From contig OZ038472.1 in the NCBI GenBank assembly GCA_964036295.1, forward strand, positions 8,268,001-8,332,000: a stretch of DNA of 64,000 bases. The letters are read 5' to 3'. This document shows, one piece after another, positions 1 to 11,000 of the stretch (the first letter of the stretch is position 1; each line of letters begins with the position of its first letter). The translations under genes were made by a program, and so were the position numbers. The notes beneath the pieces were generated by a model. It was not told where the DNA came from. It saw nothing but the letters and a program-made list of their open reading frames with translations, and ran no database searches. This DNA comes from Plumapathes pennacea. Lineage: Eukaryota > Cnidaria > Anthozoa > Antipatharia > Myriopathidae.

Positions 1-1394
1 GCTTGGTTCCCGACTCTTGAGTCACCACCACATACACCGTCGCTGACACCCCGTTGCCACTGGAGTCACCAAAGACATGCAGCTCTATGGATTGTATGGG
101 CTCTTGATGACACACAAGGGATCTGGGTACTGTCACGTCGGGTGGTAGGCTGTTTCTCCATCTCTGCCAGTGCTCTACTAGTGCTGGCGCGTCCCAGGCT
201 GACTTCAGGTTGCATATGTCTCTGTAGATGAATTTTCCACTTAGGATTGTAGGGGAAACTAGCTCTATCGGATCATAAATCTTGGCGAGATTTGCCAAGA
301 TTCCTCTCTTGGTGCATTCTGCTGTCTCCTGGGGGTAAAGGATTCTCAGGGTGTCCTTCTTCTTATCCCAGGGTAGTCCCAGCATGTTACTCTCTCGCTC
401 GCTTTTACGCCCAGCTGCTGTTTTGCATGGGTTGGTTCGCCTTGGCCTTGCTTGGAGTCATCGCTAGATGGTTCAAGTTCCTTTATATTAGAGTTCCACT
501 TATGCTTGAATGTTGCGTCTGCGAAAACTTCAATGGCACCCTTCTTCAATTCTTTAGCCTGAGATACGGTAGTAGATCCCGATATGAGGTCGTCTACATA
601 GAGGCTTTTTTGTATCTCAGCCACAACCTCTGGCATTCGGCTCGCCAGCTATCCAGGTGGTGATCGATCACACCTTCAAGTAGGAAGGGGGAGGGCGCTA
701 GCCCAAATAGGGCCCTTGTAAATTGCAATGTCTCTGTTCCAGAGTGTTCATTGGATTTCCAGTGAAACGGCAATGCGTCTCATTCATTCTCTCTAATTTG
801 GACCTGCAGAAATGTTTTCTGCAAGTCTCCCACGATGGCTACGGGATGGAAACGTTCTCTGACTAGAATGCTCCACAGCTTGTTCTGCAGAGGTGGTCCT
901 GTGTGGAGGCAGTCATTGAGGGAGGGCGCCCCCTCTCTCTCTCGGGCTGAGGCATCATAAACTATGCATAGCTTTGTACTCTCTGCATTCTCTCTGATCA
1001 CTGTTTTGTGCAGAATGTAGAATTCTCTCCCGCATGGATTGACGGGGGCCTGCTCTATCACTCCCTGCTGCAGCTGTTCTTGTATGACCTCGTCATATTT
1101 CTCAGTATTATTGGTTCGCTTCAACTTCCGCAACAGAGATTGTAGTCGTCTCTGGCTCCCCTGCTTATTGTTGGGTAGGTCGGGGTGATTCCCTTTCCAG
1201 GGCAATCCTGTTTCGTACCAACCAGCGGGATCTCTGGTCAGTTGTTCTTTGAATTCAGCATAGACCGTTTTCTGGTCGTTCTCGGTTGCGTCAGCTAGGC
1301 CAAGTACATCAAGTCGGCACAGCTCTTCGTAGTCCACGCTAGAGATCTGAGTTAGGAGCATTGGACTTGTGTCGGTCTCCCTCCCTGGTGACAT
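1..1394 (-). pseudogene. BEL/Pao pol: reverse transcriptase and start of RNase H
   Basis: The minus strand from 1394 to 780 encodes the N-terminal half of a BEL/Pao reverse transcriptase. It has a VYDASA motif, a SLNDCLHTGPPLQNKL block and a catalytic-aspartate motif GDLQKTFLQV. After a frame break, 636-346 carries the YVDD catalytic box (LYVDDLISG) and the thumb region. Bases 300-1 translate to a segment with KIYDPIELVSPTILSGK and ELHVFGDSSGNGVSATVY, the connection and RNase H start typical of Pao elements. Stops and frameshifts separate these pieces, so no single intact ORF exists. The product would have copied element RNA into DNA in cytoplasmic particles. Confidence 0.85.
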
Positions 1395-1400
1395 GATTGT

Positions 1401-2165
1401 CTACCCAAGAAGCATTTTCTCGGCCACTGGCTGGCCTGGCAGTCCAACCCTCTGGGCACGTTGTGTCTTGATCATGGCATATTCACTGGTGCCCAAGACC
1501 ACGTGCACGGGAAGGTGAGGTTTTTGGTCAGTGTCGATCATCTTCACTCCGGTCAAATATGTATATTTCTTCAGTAGATTCTCGTACTGTGGGTTTTCCA
1601 AGTGCATCAGTTGCGGCTTGTGGACTTTGGTTAAGTTTACTTCCATAGTAATATCTCCTTCGACCGCTCCCACTTTCACCTTGAATATTTCTGCTCTCGT
1701 GGTGGTCGCTCCCAAAAGCATTTCGATTCTCTTTGTCGTTATCGTGGGTCGTTTGGACAGCTGGTCCAGCAGCTTAGCGGAAGCGTATGAGCTTCCCACT
1801 CCGGTGTCAAGGAGCACTCTGCATTTCACTTCTTCGACCTTGATTATCACAACTGGATAAACCACTTTAGCTCCATCGGGACAACGTGCTGTCAACATCT
1901 TTTCTGCGGCTATTTTCTGATCACAGATGGAGGAATGATGCCGTTTGGCACAGTTCTGACATGTCCTATTGCTTTTACACTCAGAAGCTCTGTGATTCGC
2001 TCCGGTGCAATTGTAACATAATCTCTTCTCTGTCAGAAGTCTCTTTCTCTTGGTAATTTCCGTCACCTTGTTGCAAGCAGAGGATTTGTGTTCCGTGGTT
2101 TCACAATAGACGCATGCGTGTGTCTTGTGTTCCGCTTGTCGAGTTTGATAGACTCTCAAGGGCAT
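1401..2165 (-). pseudogene. BEL/Pao zinc knuckles and aspartic protease
   Basis: This 254-residue minus-strand ORF has CCHC zinc knuckles near its N-terminus, CVYCETTEHKSSAC and CYNCTGANHRASEC, then a shorter CQNCAKRHHSSIC. The protease follows, with active-site motif LLDTGVGSSYAS at about residues 117-128. In BEL/Pao polyproteins this block joins gag to reverse transcriptase and performs RNA binding and polyprotein cleavage. The active site reads DTG, with the catalytic Asp present. The ORF ends just before the reverse transcriptase ORF and overlaps the gag-like ORF by a few bases in another frame, so at least one frameshift has broken the polyprotein. Confidence 0.8.
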
Positions 2166-3066
2166 TTTTGCTCAGTTCTCACAAGATCCCCACGAATACC
2201 AGGCAGTTTGTTCAGGGTTAGTCTCACGTGACCGTTCACATCGCTAAGCTTCTCGAGTGTTTCTAATGACTGCACACAATACATTAGCTTGTCAAAGAAT
2301 GCGTGTATCTTTGCTGGTTGCGCACTCGTCATCGGAAGGTTGATGATTTCTTCTACGTATGAGCTCACGATCTCGCTAGTATCACCATAGTGGTCTGTAA
2401 GGATCTTCTTGGCACGTTCGTACCCTGTGGTGGTGAAAGGCAGTCCGTATAGGTTTGATCAGATTTTAGGATTAACCAACTCCTTCAGATAAGAAAACTT
2501 CATGACATCCGCGATCTCAGCGCTGTCAATCTCGGCGGTGAATTGACCTCAAAATCGCAGCCAATCGTTATACGACCCGTTGAAACGTGTTATCACGAGT
2601 TTAGGAAGCTTAGCGGCAGCGCCCTTTTTCGGTGGGTCTGGGTGTGCCTCTTCAAGCATCTTTTGATACTCTAGTTTCTAGTTTAGGAGTTGCCGTTCGA
2701 ACTCTAACTGCTGTTGTCTCTCATGCTCTTCATGGGCTTGTTGCTGCTCGTATTCTTTCTGCTTAAACGTTAGTTTTCCCTGCTGCTTGTGAGCATCTTC
2801 GGCTGCTTGCCGATCAGCTTGCATTCGCTGGATATGTTTGGGTAGTTTCTTGACACCTTCATCTGCTTCAGCTAATAAGTTCTCAGCTTCCTCGCCCCAC
2901 GTTCTGACTTCATCTTCAGATTTTGTTCCTTGAGGTTGTCCACAGCCTTGATCGCAACTGTGATAGATGATTTCTGTCGTTCCGCAACTTCTTCATCCTC
3001 CTTCGCGATGATATCGTTAGTCTTTTTGAGGGTAAAGCTGAGCACTTGCAGCTTTCCCGTCATCAC
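2156..3066 (-). pseudogene. BEL/Pao gag-like region with charged leader
   Basis: The minus strand from 2368 to 2156 encodes a 70-residue piece (KIHAFFDKLMYCVQSLETLE) resembling the DUF1759-type gag segment of BEL/Pao elements. Upstream, 3066-2480 is rich in Lys, Glu and Gln codons, including the 64-residue ORF at 3066-2872. That fits the coiled-coil N-terminus of Pao gag, but several stops interrupt it. The exact start cannot be placed. Confidence 0.6.
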
Positions 3067-3099
3067 TTCGTCTTAGTCCATGTTCTTGACCGAACAGTG

Positions 3100-4340
3100 G
3101 CACTTGGATTTTTTCGGGTCCTTTGCTCTTGTACGAGCTTAATCACTGTTGGGGTCCCCGTCGGAGGTGCCACGTGTGAGTGAATCTGCGAGAGAGTGCG
3201 AAGCTTCATTAAAACTGTGAAAAGACAGCCTTGCGATTTTGTCGTGGATACTTGGGGAGGCGAATTCACGACACCTGAACCTTCACATGCCAGATCCAAT
3301 ACGCAACTCATAACGCTTGTGGTACTCCAGCTTGGTGCCTCGTAATAGTAGTTCCCCATAGATACTCGACTTATGTCTGACGGGTATGCACCTTTGACAT
3401 CACCTTTGCTCCAGTCTTCTGCTCTGACACATTATTTTATGTGATTTACTGTAGCTCCGCATCTTCAGCTGAAGCAGATGTAAAAGCAACTGGGACACTG
3501 ATTTGGGCATTAACAGCTCGGTCAAAGTCTCCTTTGTGACTTTGAGGATTGGAATTCAGCCTTGACAGAGCATCAGCAATATTGGCCTTTCTAGGTCGAC
3601 ACAACCTTGAAGTTGTTTGTTTGCATAATGCGTGCTTATGATTTCGATGTTTGGGAATAGATGTACTGCATATGTACTCTTCTAATATGTACATGTTGAA
3701 AACACTTGCCACTCATTCCAGCTGGGCCAGGATTGCTTCCAGTCCTACTAGTGAGGCATCTGCTGTAAGTTTTATTTTGCAACCTTTCTCGAGGAAGGCC
3801 AGGGTGTAATTTGATCAGCGCTTCAACTTTTCAGATGCAGTTTGCTGTTCCTTTTCTGAAATCCACATCCTTCTGGGTCAACTGTGATTGGTTGTCCAAC
3901 TGATGACATGTCTGGGACGCATTTCACCACAAACTTTATTATTTTGCGTCGCTGGCGTTTTATTGACCATGTTGCTTCCTGGTCATTTCCAAAGAAGACC
4001 AGTCTCTTGAACTCACACTTCCTCTAGTTGAGGGTTAGTCGCACCTCTCTCAGTCACTCTAGGATTGCATAAAACCTCCTGTCATTTTCCGCCGTGTGAG
4101 TTCCATGAATGATCAGGCCATCGGCTGTGCTGGCCACGCCTTGATATTCTCACAGCACGTCTCGGATTATGTGAGTGTACCTCAAATGCTAAACATCAGC
4201 CTACGGTGTCTGTACGGCCTGCATTTCTGCCTGACTAGGATTTGATGAAAACCCCACTTTAGATCAGGTCGGCTGAACACTTTGTTGCCATTCAGCTCTT
4301 GTTGAATTCCTTATACAGTTGGGATAGGCTGCCCGTCAGC
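3100..4340 (-). pseudogene. Ty3/gypsy pol fragment (RT, RNase H, start of integrase)
   Basis: On the minus strand, translation across 4300-3170 gives in order a gypsy-style RT motif (KVFS.PDLKWGFHQI), the RNase H start near 3760, the RNase H end RPRKANIADALSRLN at about 3600, and an integrase H2C2-like start (VLDLACEGSGVVNS) near 3290. These are hallmarks of Ty3/gypsy, not BEL/Pao. The fragment carries many stops. It directly abuts the leader of the BEL/Pao copy, in the same orientation, with no LTR visible between them. It may be a nested insertion or an old recombination junction. Confidence 0.7.
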
Positions 4341-4992
4341 GATTTTCGATGTTTTTTATCGTTCCTGTTTTATTGAACAGTTTGTATAAAAACGGGCCCC
4401 GAAACGCTCCCTCCACTTTTAAAAGGGATAAAATCCATGAAAAAAAACGGATATAAATTCTCGGTGGAGGCATGCCGAGTGTTTTTCCTACGCTATTCTC
4501 GTATTCTCCCAACTTCTTGCGTGTTTTATAGATGAGGCTGCATTACACGGGAACGCATTATATATTTCTTAGATATAATACGTGTATGTAAATTAAATTG
4601 TAACACTAAAGTGATTTTTTTTCCGAGAGGGACCCGCGAATCTTTATTGAGACCTTACATAGCGAGGTACATGGAACTCTCCATTTTGAAAATGTTTTGT
4701 ATGATATATGACATAAAAGAAACTGGAAAAGTCGTCATTTTGACTCAACTCTTATGTAAAATTCGGTCTCCACCCCCGCGTACAGAGAATTCTTCCCCTT
4801 TATGACCGAGTGGTGCCCAGAATCCCGGCCTCAATCTCCTAAAGATTTGTTTCGAAGGGAAGATTAACTAATTAATTAAAAGTTTGCTATAAAATAACCA
4901 AGAAATACACATCTCTTTCCATAGATTATACCTTGTACACGCTCTTGATAAACTCTTAGACACTTAAGGCTTTTGTATCTTTGGTATTTCAG
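4341..4992. other. Intron sequence with no recognisable feature
   Basis: This stretch is AT-rich with no coding potential that I could support. It separates the gypsy fragment from the first DNAAF5 exon in the window. It ends in the splice acceptor TTTGGTATTTCAG. Confidence 0.6.
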
Positions 4993-5089
4993 ATATTCTT
5001 ATTTCCACAAGCTGCTGCCTCTGCTGATGACAGGTTTGGCTGACGAAATGCCAGACATCCAGAAGCAAGCACAGCTTCTGATGGATCAG
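4993..5089 (+). CDS. DNAAF5: DNAAF5 window exon 1
   Basis: Acceptor TATTTCAG, donor CAG/GTCTGT. The first base completes a codon begun in an exon outside the window. It encodes [20 protein letters not shown] and following residues, one HEAT repeat. Confidence 0.93.
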
Positions 5090-8000
5090 GTCTGTACCAT
5101 CGCTGTTACACATGTCTTGTTTTTATAACGACTAAAACCGTGAAATAAATATAGATCGAGCGAGACTGTGCTGTACAGTAGAAAACAACACAAATGTACT
5201 GAGTCTGGTGTCTGTTCCTGTGCAGTATTTTATCCCTACAGCAGTGGAGATAACAATGAAGACTATTTTATAACAACTAAAACCGTGGATAAGTGTAGAT
5301 CGAACAGTGACACTGTGTTGTACACTAGATATCAAGCTTGCATAGATGAGTAAAGATGGAGTTCCCTTTGAAACAGCGAGGTTTGAGATGTTTGTTTTCC
5401 ATGTATAGATTGGCAGCCAGTATGAAAAAGAGAATGAAGATGAGCTGAAGGATAAAATAGACTTTGAAGAGCCACTGTCAAACAGGATTGTATCAGGTAC
5501 TAAATTTCATTGTGTTAATTTATGTTTTAAGCATAGCCCTTTGTCAGAACATAATTGCTCTATTATAAAATTAATCTAATAGAATTTTTTTAGGGCACCA
5601 CTTTTATTATTATTATTATCCCCGAGCGAAGCGAAATTTAATGTTCGTCCGTCAGTCAGTCAGTTAGGCATACGACCAGGCCCAGAATGCAGTGAGAGAA
5701 CCTCACAAAGGATCGTTCACCCGTGACCGACAGAAAGAAAAGTGATTTGAACGAAGCAACAGTACTGTACTGCATTCACGAAAATGAATTTGAAAACTGG
5801 AAAATTTGAAAGACAACAGTCTTGTGAATCTTCAAAAGAGAATGGAACACGGGCAATCGTTGGAACGATCGAACAGTCAATTCTGACTCAAGAAAAGACG
5901 ACATTCATGTGGGCGACAGCATCGTAAACAGAATCGTGCCGATGAAATGACTCCGCAAAGAGAACAGCGCATGAATGCCGATCAAGAGCGACATGAACAG
6001 AACACTGCTTGAAAGGGAATTGGTAACTTCAGGAGAAAAATCGGGCAAAATTGCAAGTACGCCGTTTATTCTGTCGTGTATCTTGTGACCCGATCACTTC
6101 AAGAAAATATTAAAACTGCTTGCTGATCATTTTCTCTCGAGGTATTGTTTTAATACCAGTTTCTGTCGCCGGTTTCGGCTAGCGTATTTGCTCAGAGCAG
6201 TCGGAACCTGGGGTTTTAAATGATTTAGTCAGATGTCTGTTTTTCTTTCAAGATCTAAAACTGTAACTGTCTATTCGAGAAATGCTGCAATCTGACATGC
6301 CGTTATTGCAACGAGAATCATTCACAGGCCCTTTGAAGTATGATTAGATTTGAAGCCCGTGTATAATTTGAAGTAAACCGTTCAAATTTTGGTTTGATTC
6401 TGGGAGAAATCACGCTGTTTTGAGCGGGTTCACATGGAAAACAACTCGATTCATTAAATATGCATGCCTCAGAGTCCAGTGCAGGCATTAGTAAAAAAAA
6501 AAAAGAAAGAAGGAAAGAAATCGCACAGAAAGCCTATTCAATTGTACTGCCTATGAATTCAAAACTGGAAAATCAGTGTTCCTTTTTTCCCGTACTATGG
6601 TGGCCGACCAACTTCACAATTCAAGTACTAAATGTTTGAGAATGTGCCCTGCAGACTGCATGAATTAATTTGGTATGTCGACCGTGAGAAATACCTACGG
6701 CGTCACGCAATCGATTCTTCTTTCAATGCAAAAGTATAACATACACCATTTTTTCTTCTTTCTTTGCACGCAGCACTTGACTTCGAAGAAATGATCGCGT
6801 CCAAACTTCAGTAAAACAAAGGCTGCTTTTGTTGAGCAGTACCAAAGCAATGGTCGCCAGAGCGATGGGGTATCTGCGATTATCGTATTTCAGCATCAAT
6901 CAATCAAATCAATTAATCAATCGATGAACTTTATTAATACACGGTAACAGATTCAGCAAGCTGATTTTTAGGCATGCCGTGTAACGGCATAACACTGGCT
7001 TAGTTGCAGAAGATGCACTAAAATTCTGATAGACCGTACTCATAAAGGTGTGTCCTCTGTTTTTTAGCATTGCTGCATCAGTGCAAGAAATTATTTGTAT
7101 GCATTGAAAGCACACACAAAATTAGAAATCTGGAAAAATTTGAGTATCGTAGTCTGCAAAATTACAGCTGTTTCAATTTGTAGAAATTTGTATGGAGAAA
7201 GACAGTCTGGCCTACCGAGCCTCGCTTCCATGTATTTGCAACCTCTTCCCAGGCTCCCGTCGGGAGATGAGAGAGCCTGGGAACGAGGTTGATGTATATG
7301 CTGCACTTTACATACGGATAATGTAATACCAGCTCTTAAGAGAACTAGGTTGACTGCGTCGGCGTGGCGGAAGACAAACTGGTGTATCAACTAGGTGTTG
7401 ATGAGAGTAATGGAACACCGTAAAAGAGACAATAGCTGACGTTTCGAGCGCTAGCCCTTCGTCAGAGCGAATGAGAGGATTATGGGTAAACGGGGTTTAA
7501 AAGGGGATTAAGAAAGAAACTTACCTCAGAGGAAACTTAATAATTTTTGATTGGCTGTTGAGAAAAGCAGCCAATCAGAAAAACATGGTCAAATGTTAAG
7601 GAGCTACGAGAAAGAGAACCGCTCGTTGATTCCTGCGGGAGATAAGGTACCAATTTTGAAAATCAGATGCTGTTCTGTGCACTTACGGGATTCGGTGTTG
7701 CCTTGGTGAAGAGATAAGCCGAAAATGGTCATGTTGTTGTGGGAGTGACCAGGTTGATTAAAATGCCGAGCTACAGGTTTGGAAGCGTCCTGGCTGTTGT
7801 TTTTCACATCCAAAAGGTGTTCACGGAAACGGTCTCCCAACCTCCGTCCTGTTTCGCCGATATAAAGCTGGTTGCAGCTGGTGCACCGTATGCAGTAGAT
7901 GACATTGCGGGAAGTGCAGTCGAAATGATCGGTGATTTGGGTGGAGTTCTTAGGGCCGGAAATTGAAATGGTGTTGGTAATGAACGGACATGTGTTACAT

Positions 8001-11000
8001 CGCTTGCGCGAGCATTTGAATGTGCCAGGTTCAAGTTCTGTGGGTAAAGAGCCTTTGACTAGGGAATTGCACAAGTTCTTGTCTCGTTTGAATGAGACGA
8101 GTGGTGGTTTTTCGAAAATTGTGGCGGTATCAGGATCGGATTGAAGTAATTTGAAATTTTTGAGAATTATGTCTTTGACCCGAAGATTGTTGGGATGATA
8201 AGTGATGGTCAGTGGGATTCTGTCTTCGGATTTGGATTTGGACGGCTTCAGGGCAATTTCTCGGCTGATGTTGTTGACACGTTCCAGAGCATCGGTGACG
8301 ACAGAGTTTGGATAGTTGCGTTTAGCAAAAAAATTGCACATTTCGTCGGCTTTGGCCGAGAAGTCAGTGTTGTCACTGCAAAGTCGACGAAGCCGGAGAA
8401 ATTGAGATTAAGGAATGGAATCTTTTACGTGAGGCGGATGAGATGAGGAATGAAGCAAATAGCTGTGCGAATCGGTAGGTTTGTAGTGGACGCTGGTAGC
8501 CAAACCATTGTTTTGGATAGAAACGTTGATGTCGAGGAAAGTAACGCTAGAAGTGGAAATTTCCCAGGTGAACTCGAGAGCAGGATGAAAAGTATTGACA
8601 AATTGGATGAATCGGTCGAGCTCGGGTCGGCCACATGAGGTGGCGCCGAAACAGTCATCGATGTATCGGCCGAAAAGTTCTGGTACTGGGCCATCGAAAT
8701 GGTCGAAAATTTGTTCCTCGACATAGCCGACAAAAAGATTAGCATAATTGGGGCCCATTTTGGTGCCTATGGCTACTCCATTAATTTGCCTATAGAATTT
8801 GTCGTCGAAAGAGAAGCAATTGAAGGTAAGTACTAATTCGGCTAAACGGATCAAAGTGTCGGTACTGGGTTCCTTAACTGTGCGGCGGTCGAAAAAGTGT
8901 CGAAGAGCTCGCAGTCCTTCGTCGTTCGGAATCACAGTGTAAAGAGATTTAACATCCATAGTGAATAGTAATTTGGATTGGGCCGGAAATTGGAATTGGT
9001 CGAAAATTTTGAGCGCATGATTGGTGTCCTTGATGTACGTAGGCAAGGACTGAACAAATGGAGCCATTTTTTGTCGAGAAAGCTGGATATCAGCTCAGTG
9101 GGGCAACTGCAGGCCGAAACTATTGGACGTCCAGGATTGTTGGGTTTGTGAATTTTGGGTAGAAAGTAGATGTTTGATGTCCTAGGAGTTTTGATGACCA
9201 AATTCAGGGAGTTCCTGGTTGGAAATTAATTCGTTGATTGTGGTTTTGACGATTTTTTGGTTGTCAAGCGTGAGGTCTTTTTCGGTTCGGACATAAAATT
9301 TGGAGTCGGCAAAGTTGCCGGGCGGCTTCTTGTTTGTAAAGGTCAGTACGCCACACGACGACGGCGCCACCTTTGTCGGCTGGTTTGATGGTAACGTCCT
9401 TACGATTGCGAAATTATTTAAGTGCCGCCCACTCATCGGCAGTGAGATTGGAGAATTTGATCGTTTGGCCGAAATTAAGTTTTCGAATATCATGCCTGCA
9501 CTTCCTAACGAAAAGGTCGACGGAACCAAATTGGCCTTCGGGTGGAGTCCAATCAGATTTGCGTTTGGCGAGGGATTCAAATTCGTCTTTTCTGTGTTTC
9601 CAGAGTTTTGTTTGTCGTGAAAAAAAGCTTTGAGTTGAACGCGTCGAAAAATTGCTCGGTGTCGAATTTGGCGCTGAATTCGTCGGCTTTCTTTTGAAGG
9701 GGAACGAAATTCAAACCTTTGCAGTGACGACACTGATTTCTCGGCCAAAGCCGACGAAATGTGCAATTTTTTTGCTAAACGCAACTATCCAAACTCTGTC
9801 GTCACCGATGCTCTGGAACGTGTCAACAACATCAGCCGAGAAACTGCCCTGAAGCCGTCCAAATCCAAATCCGAAGACAGAATCCCACTGACCATCACTT
9901 ATCATCCTAACAATCTTCGGGTCAAAGACATAATTCTCAAAAATTTTAAATTACTTCAATCCGATCCTGATACTGCCACAATTTTCGAAAAACCACCACT
10001 CGTCTCATTCAAACGAGACAAGAACTTGTGCACCAGCTGCAACCAGCTTTACATCGGCGAAACAGGACGGAGGTTGGGAGACCGTTTCCGCGAACACCTT
10101 TTGGATGTGAAAAACAACAGCCAGGACGCTTCCAAACCTGTAGCTCGGCATTTTAATCAACCTGGTCACTCCCACAACAACATGACCATTTTCGGCTTAT
10201 CTCTTCACCAAGGCAACACCAAATCCCGTAAGTGCACAGAACAGCATCTGATTTTCAAAATTGGTACCTTATCTTCCGCAGGAATCAACGAGCGGTTCTC
10301 TTTCTCGTAGCTCCTTAACCTTTGACCATGTTTTTCTGATTGACTGCTTTTCTCAACAGCCAATCCTGAGGTAAGTTTCTTTCTTAATCCCTTTTAAACC
10401 CCGTTTACCCATAATCCTCTCATTCGCTCTGACGAAGGGCTAGCGCTCGAAACGTCAGCTATTGTCTCTTTTACGGCGTTCCATTACCCTCATCAACACC
10501 TAGTTGATACACCAGTTTGTTTACATACGGATAAGTTTGCTTAAATTCAGTATACACCGTTCAAATTGCACAAAGTTACTACTTAAAATATGGCCTTTGA
10601 TGTAGTGTTGGAAACTTTATCATAAAAGTTAACCTTCTAAATGTATGTAAATTAGGTCCCGCCTTTATGAGTAAGGTTTATTCTGGTTCCTGTTGTTGTT
10701 TGGTGATACACCATACATGTGGTTAGGCCTGGGTTGGGCTGTTGAGTCCATGGCCTTGTTGCATAAAGGTTGGACGTACGACCAGGCGTTAGGTCGGTCG
10801 TTGATGCTACGTTTGATGACTGGACGTCAAATGGCAGTTGCACTAGCGTGCGTGACGTGGCAAAGACTAGTTAGAAACGAGCTGGTACAACCGTAGTTTG
10901 TGTACAGGGATCCGCTCTCTAAACCAGGGACAGTTTATAGAGGATCCCTGTACACAAGCTACGGTTGCACTAGCTCGTTTCTAACTAGTCTTTGCGGCGT

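Larger units (their letters stand above)
1..3066 (-). mobile_element. BEL/Pao LTR retrotransposon, degraded, 3' part off the left edge
   Basis: Reading leftwards on the minus strand there is a charged leader (about 3066-2480), a gag-like stretch (2368-2156), zinc knuckles plus an aspartic protease (2165-1401), and reverse transcriptase running into RNase H (1394-1). That domain order and the sequence style match BEL/Pao elements. Frames are broken several times, so it is a dead copy. No LTR was recognised at the right end, and the integrase and 3' LTR would lie outside the window. It sits in an intron of DNAAF5, antisense to the gene. Confidence 0.85.
7322..10519 (-). mobile_element. Penelope-like element, composite of two head-to-head copies
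   Basis: The main copy runs leftwards on the minus strand (about 9717 to 7322) and encodes RT plus GIY-YIG endonuclease. A second, 5'-truncated copy runs rightwards (about 9718-10519). Both arms end in the same terminal sequence, which contains GACGTTTCGAGCG. The unit is bracketed by the 15-bp direct repeat TTTACATACGGATAA at 7307-7321 and 10520-10534. Inverted or tandem partial copies at the 5' end are known for Penelope-like elements. The insertion lies in the DNAAF5 intron between exons 2 and 3. Confidence 0.9.

Noticed and set aside
292..663. 123-codon + strand ORF with hydrophobic stretches
   Set aside because: It is antisense to the BEL/Pao reverse transcriptase, which explains the open frame.
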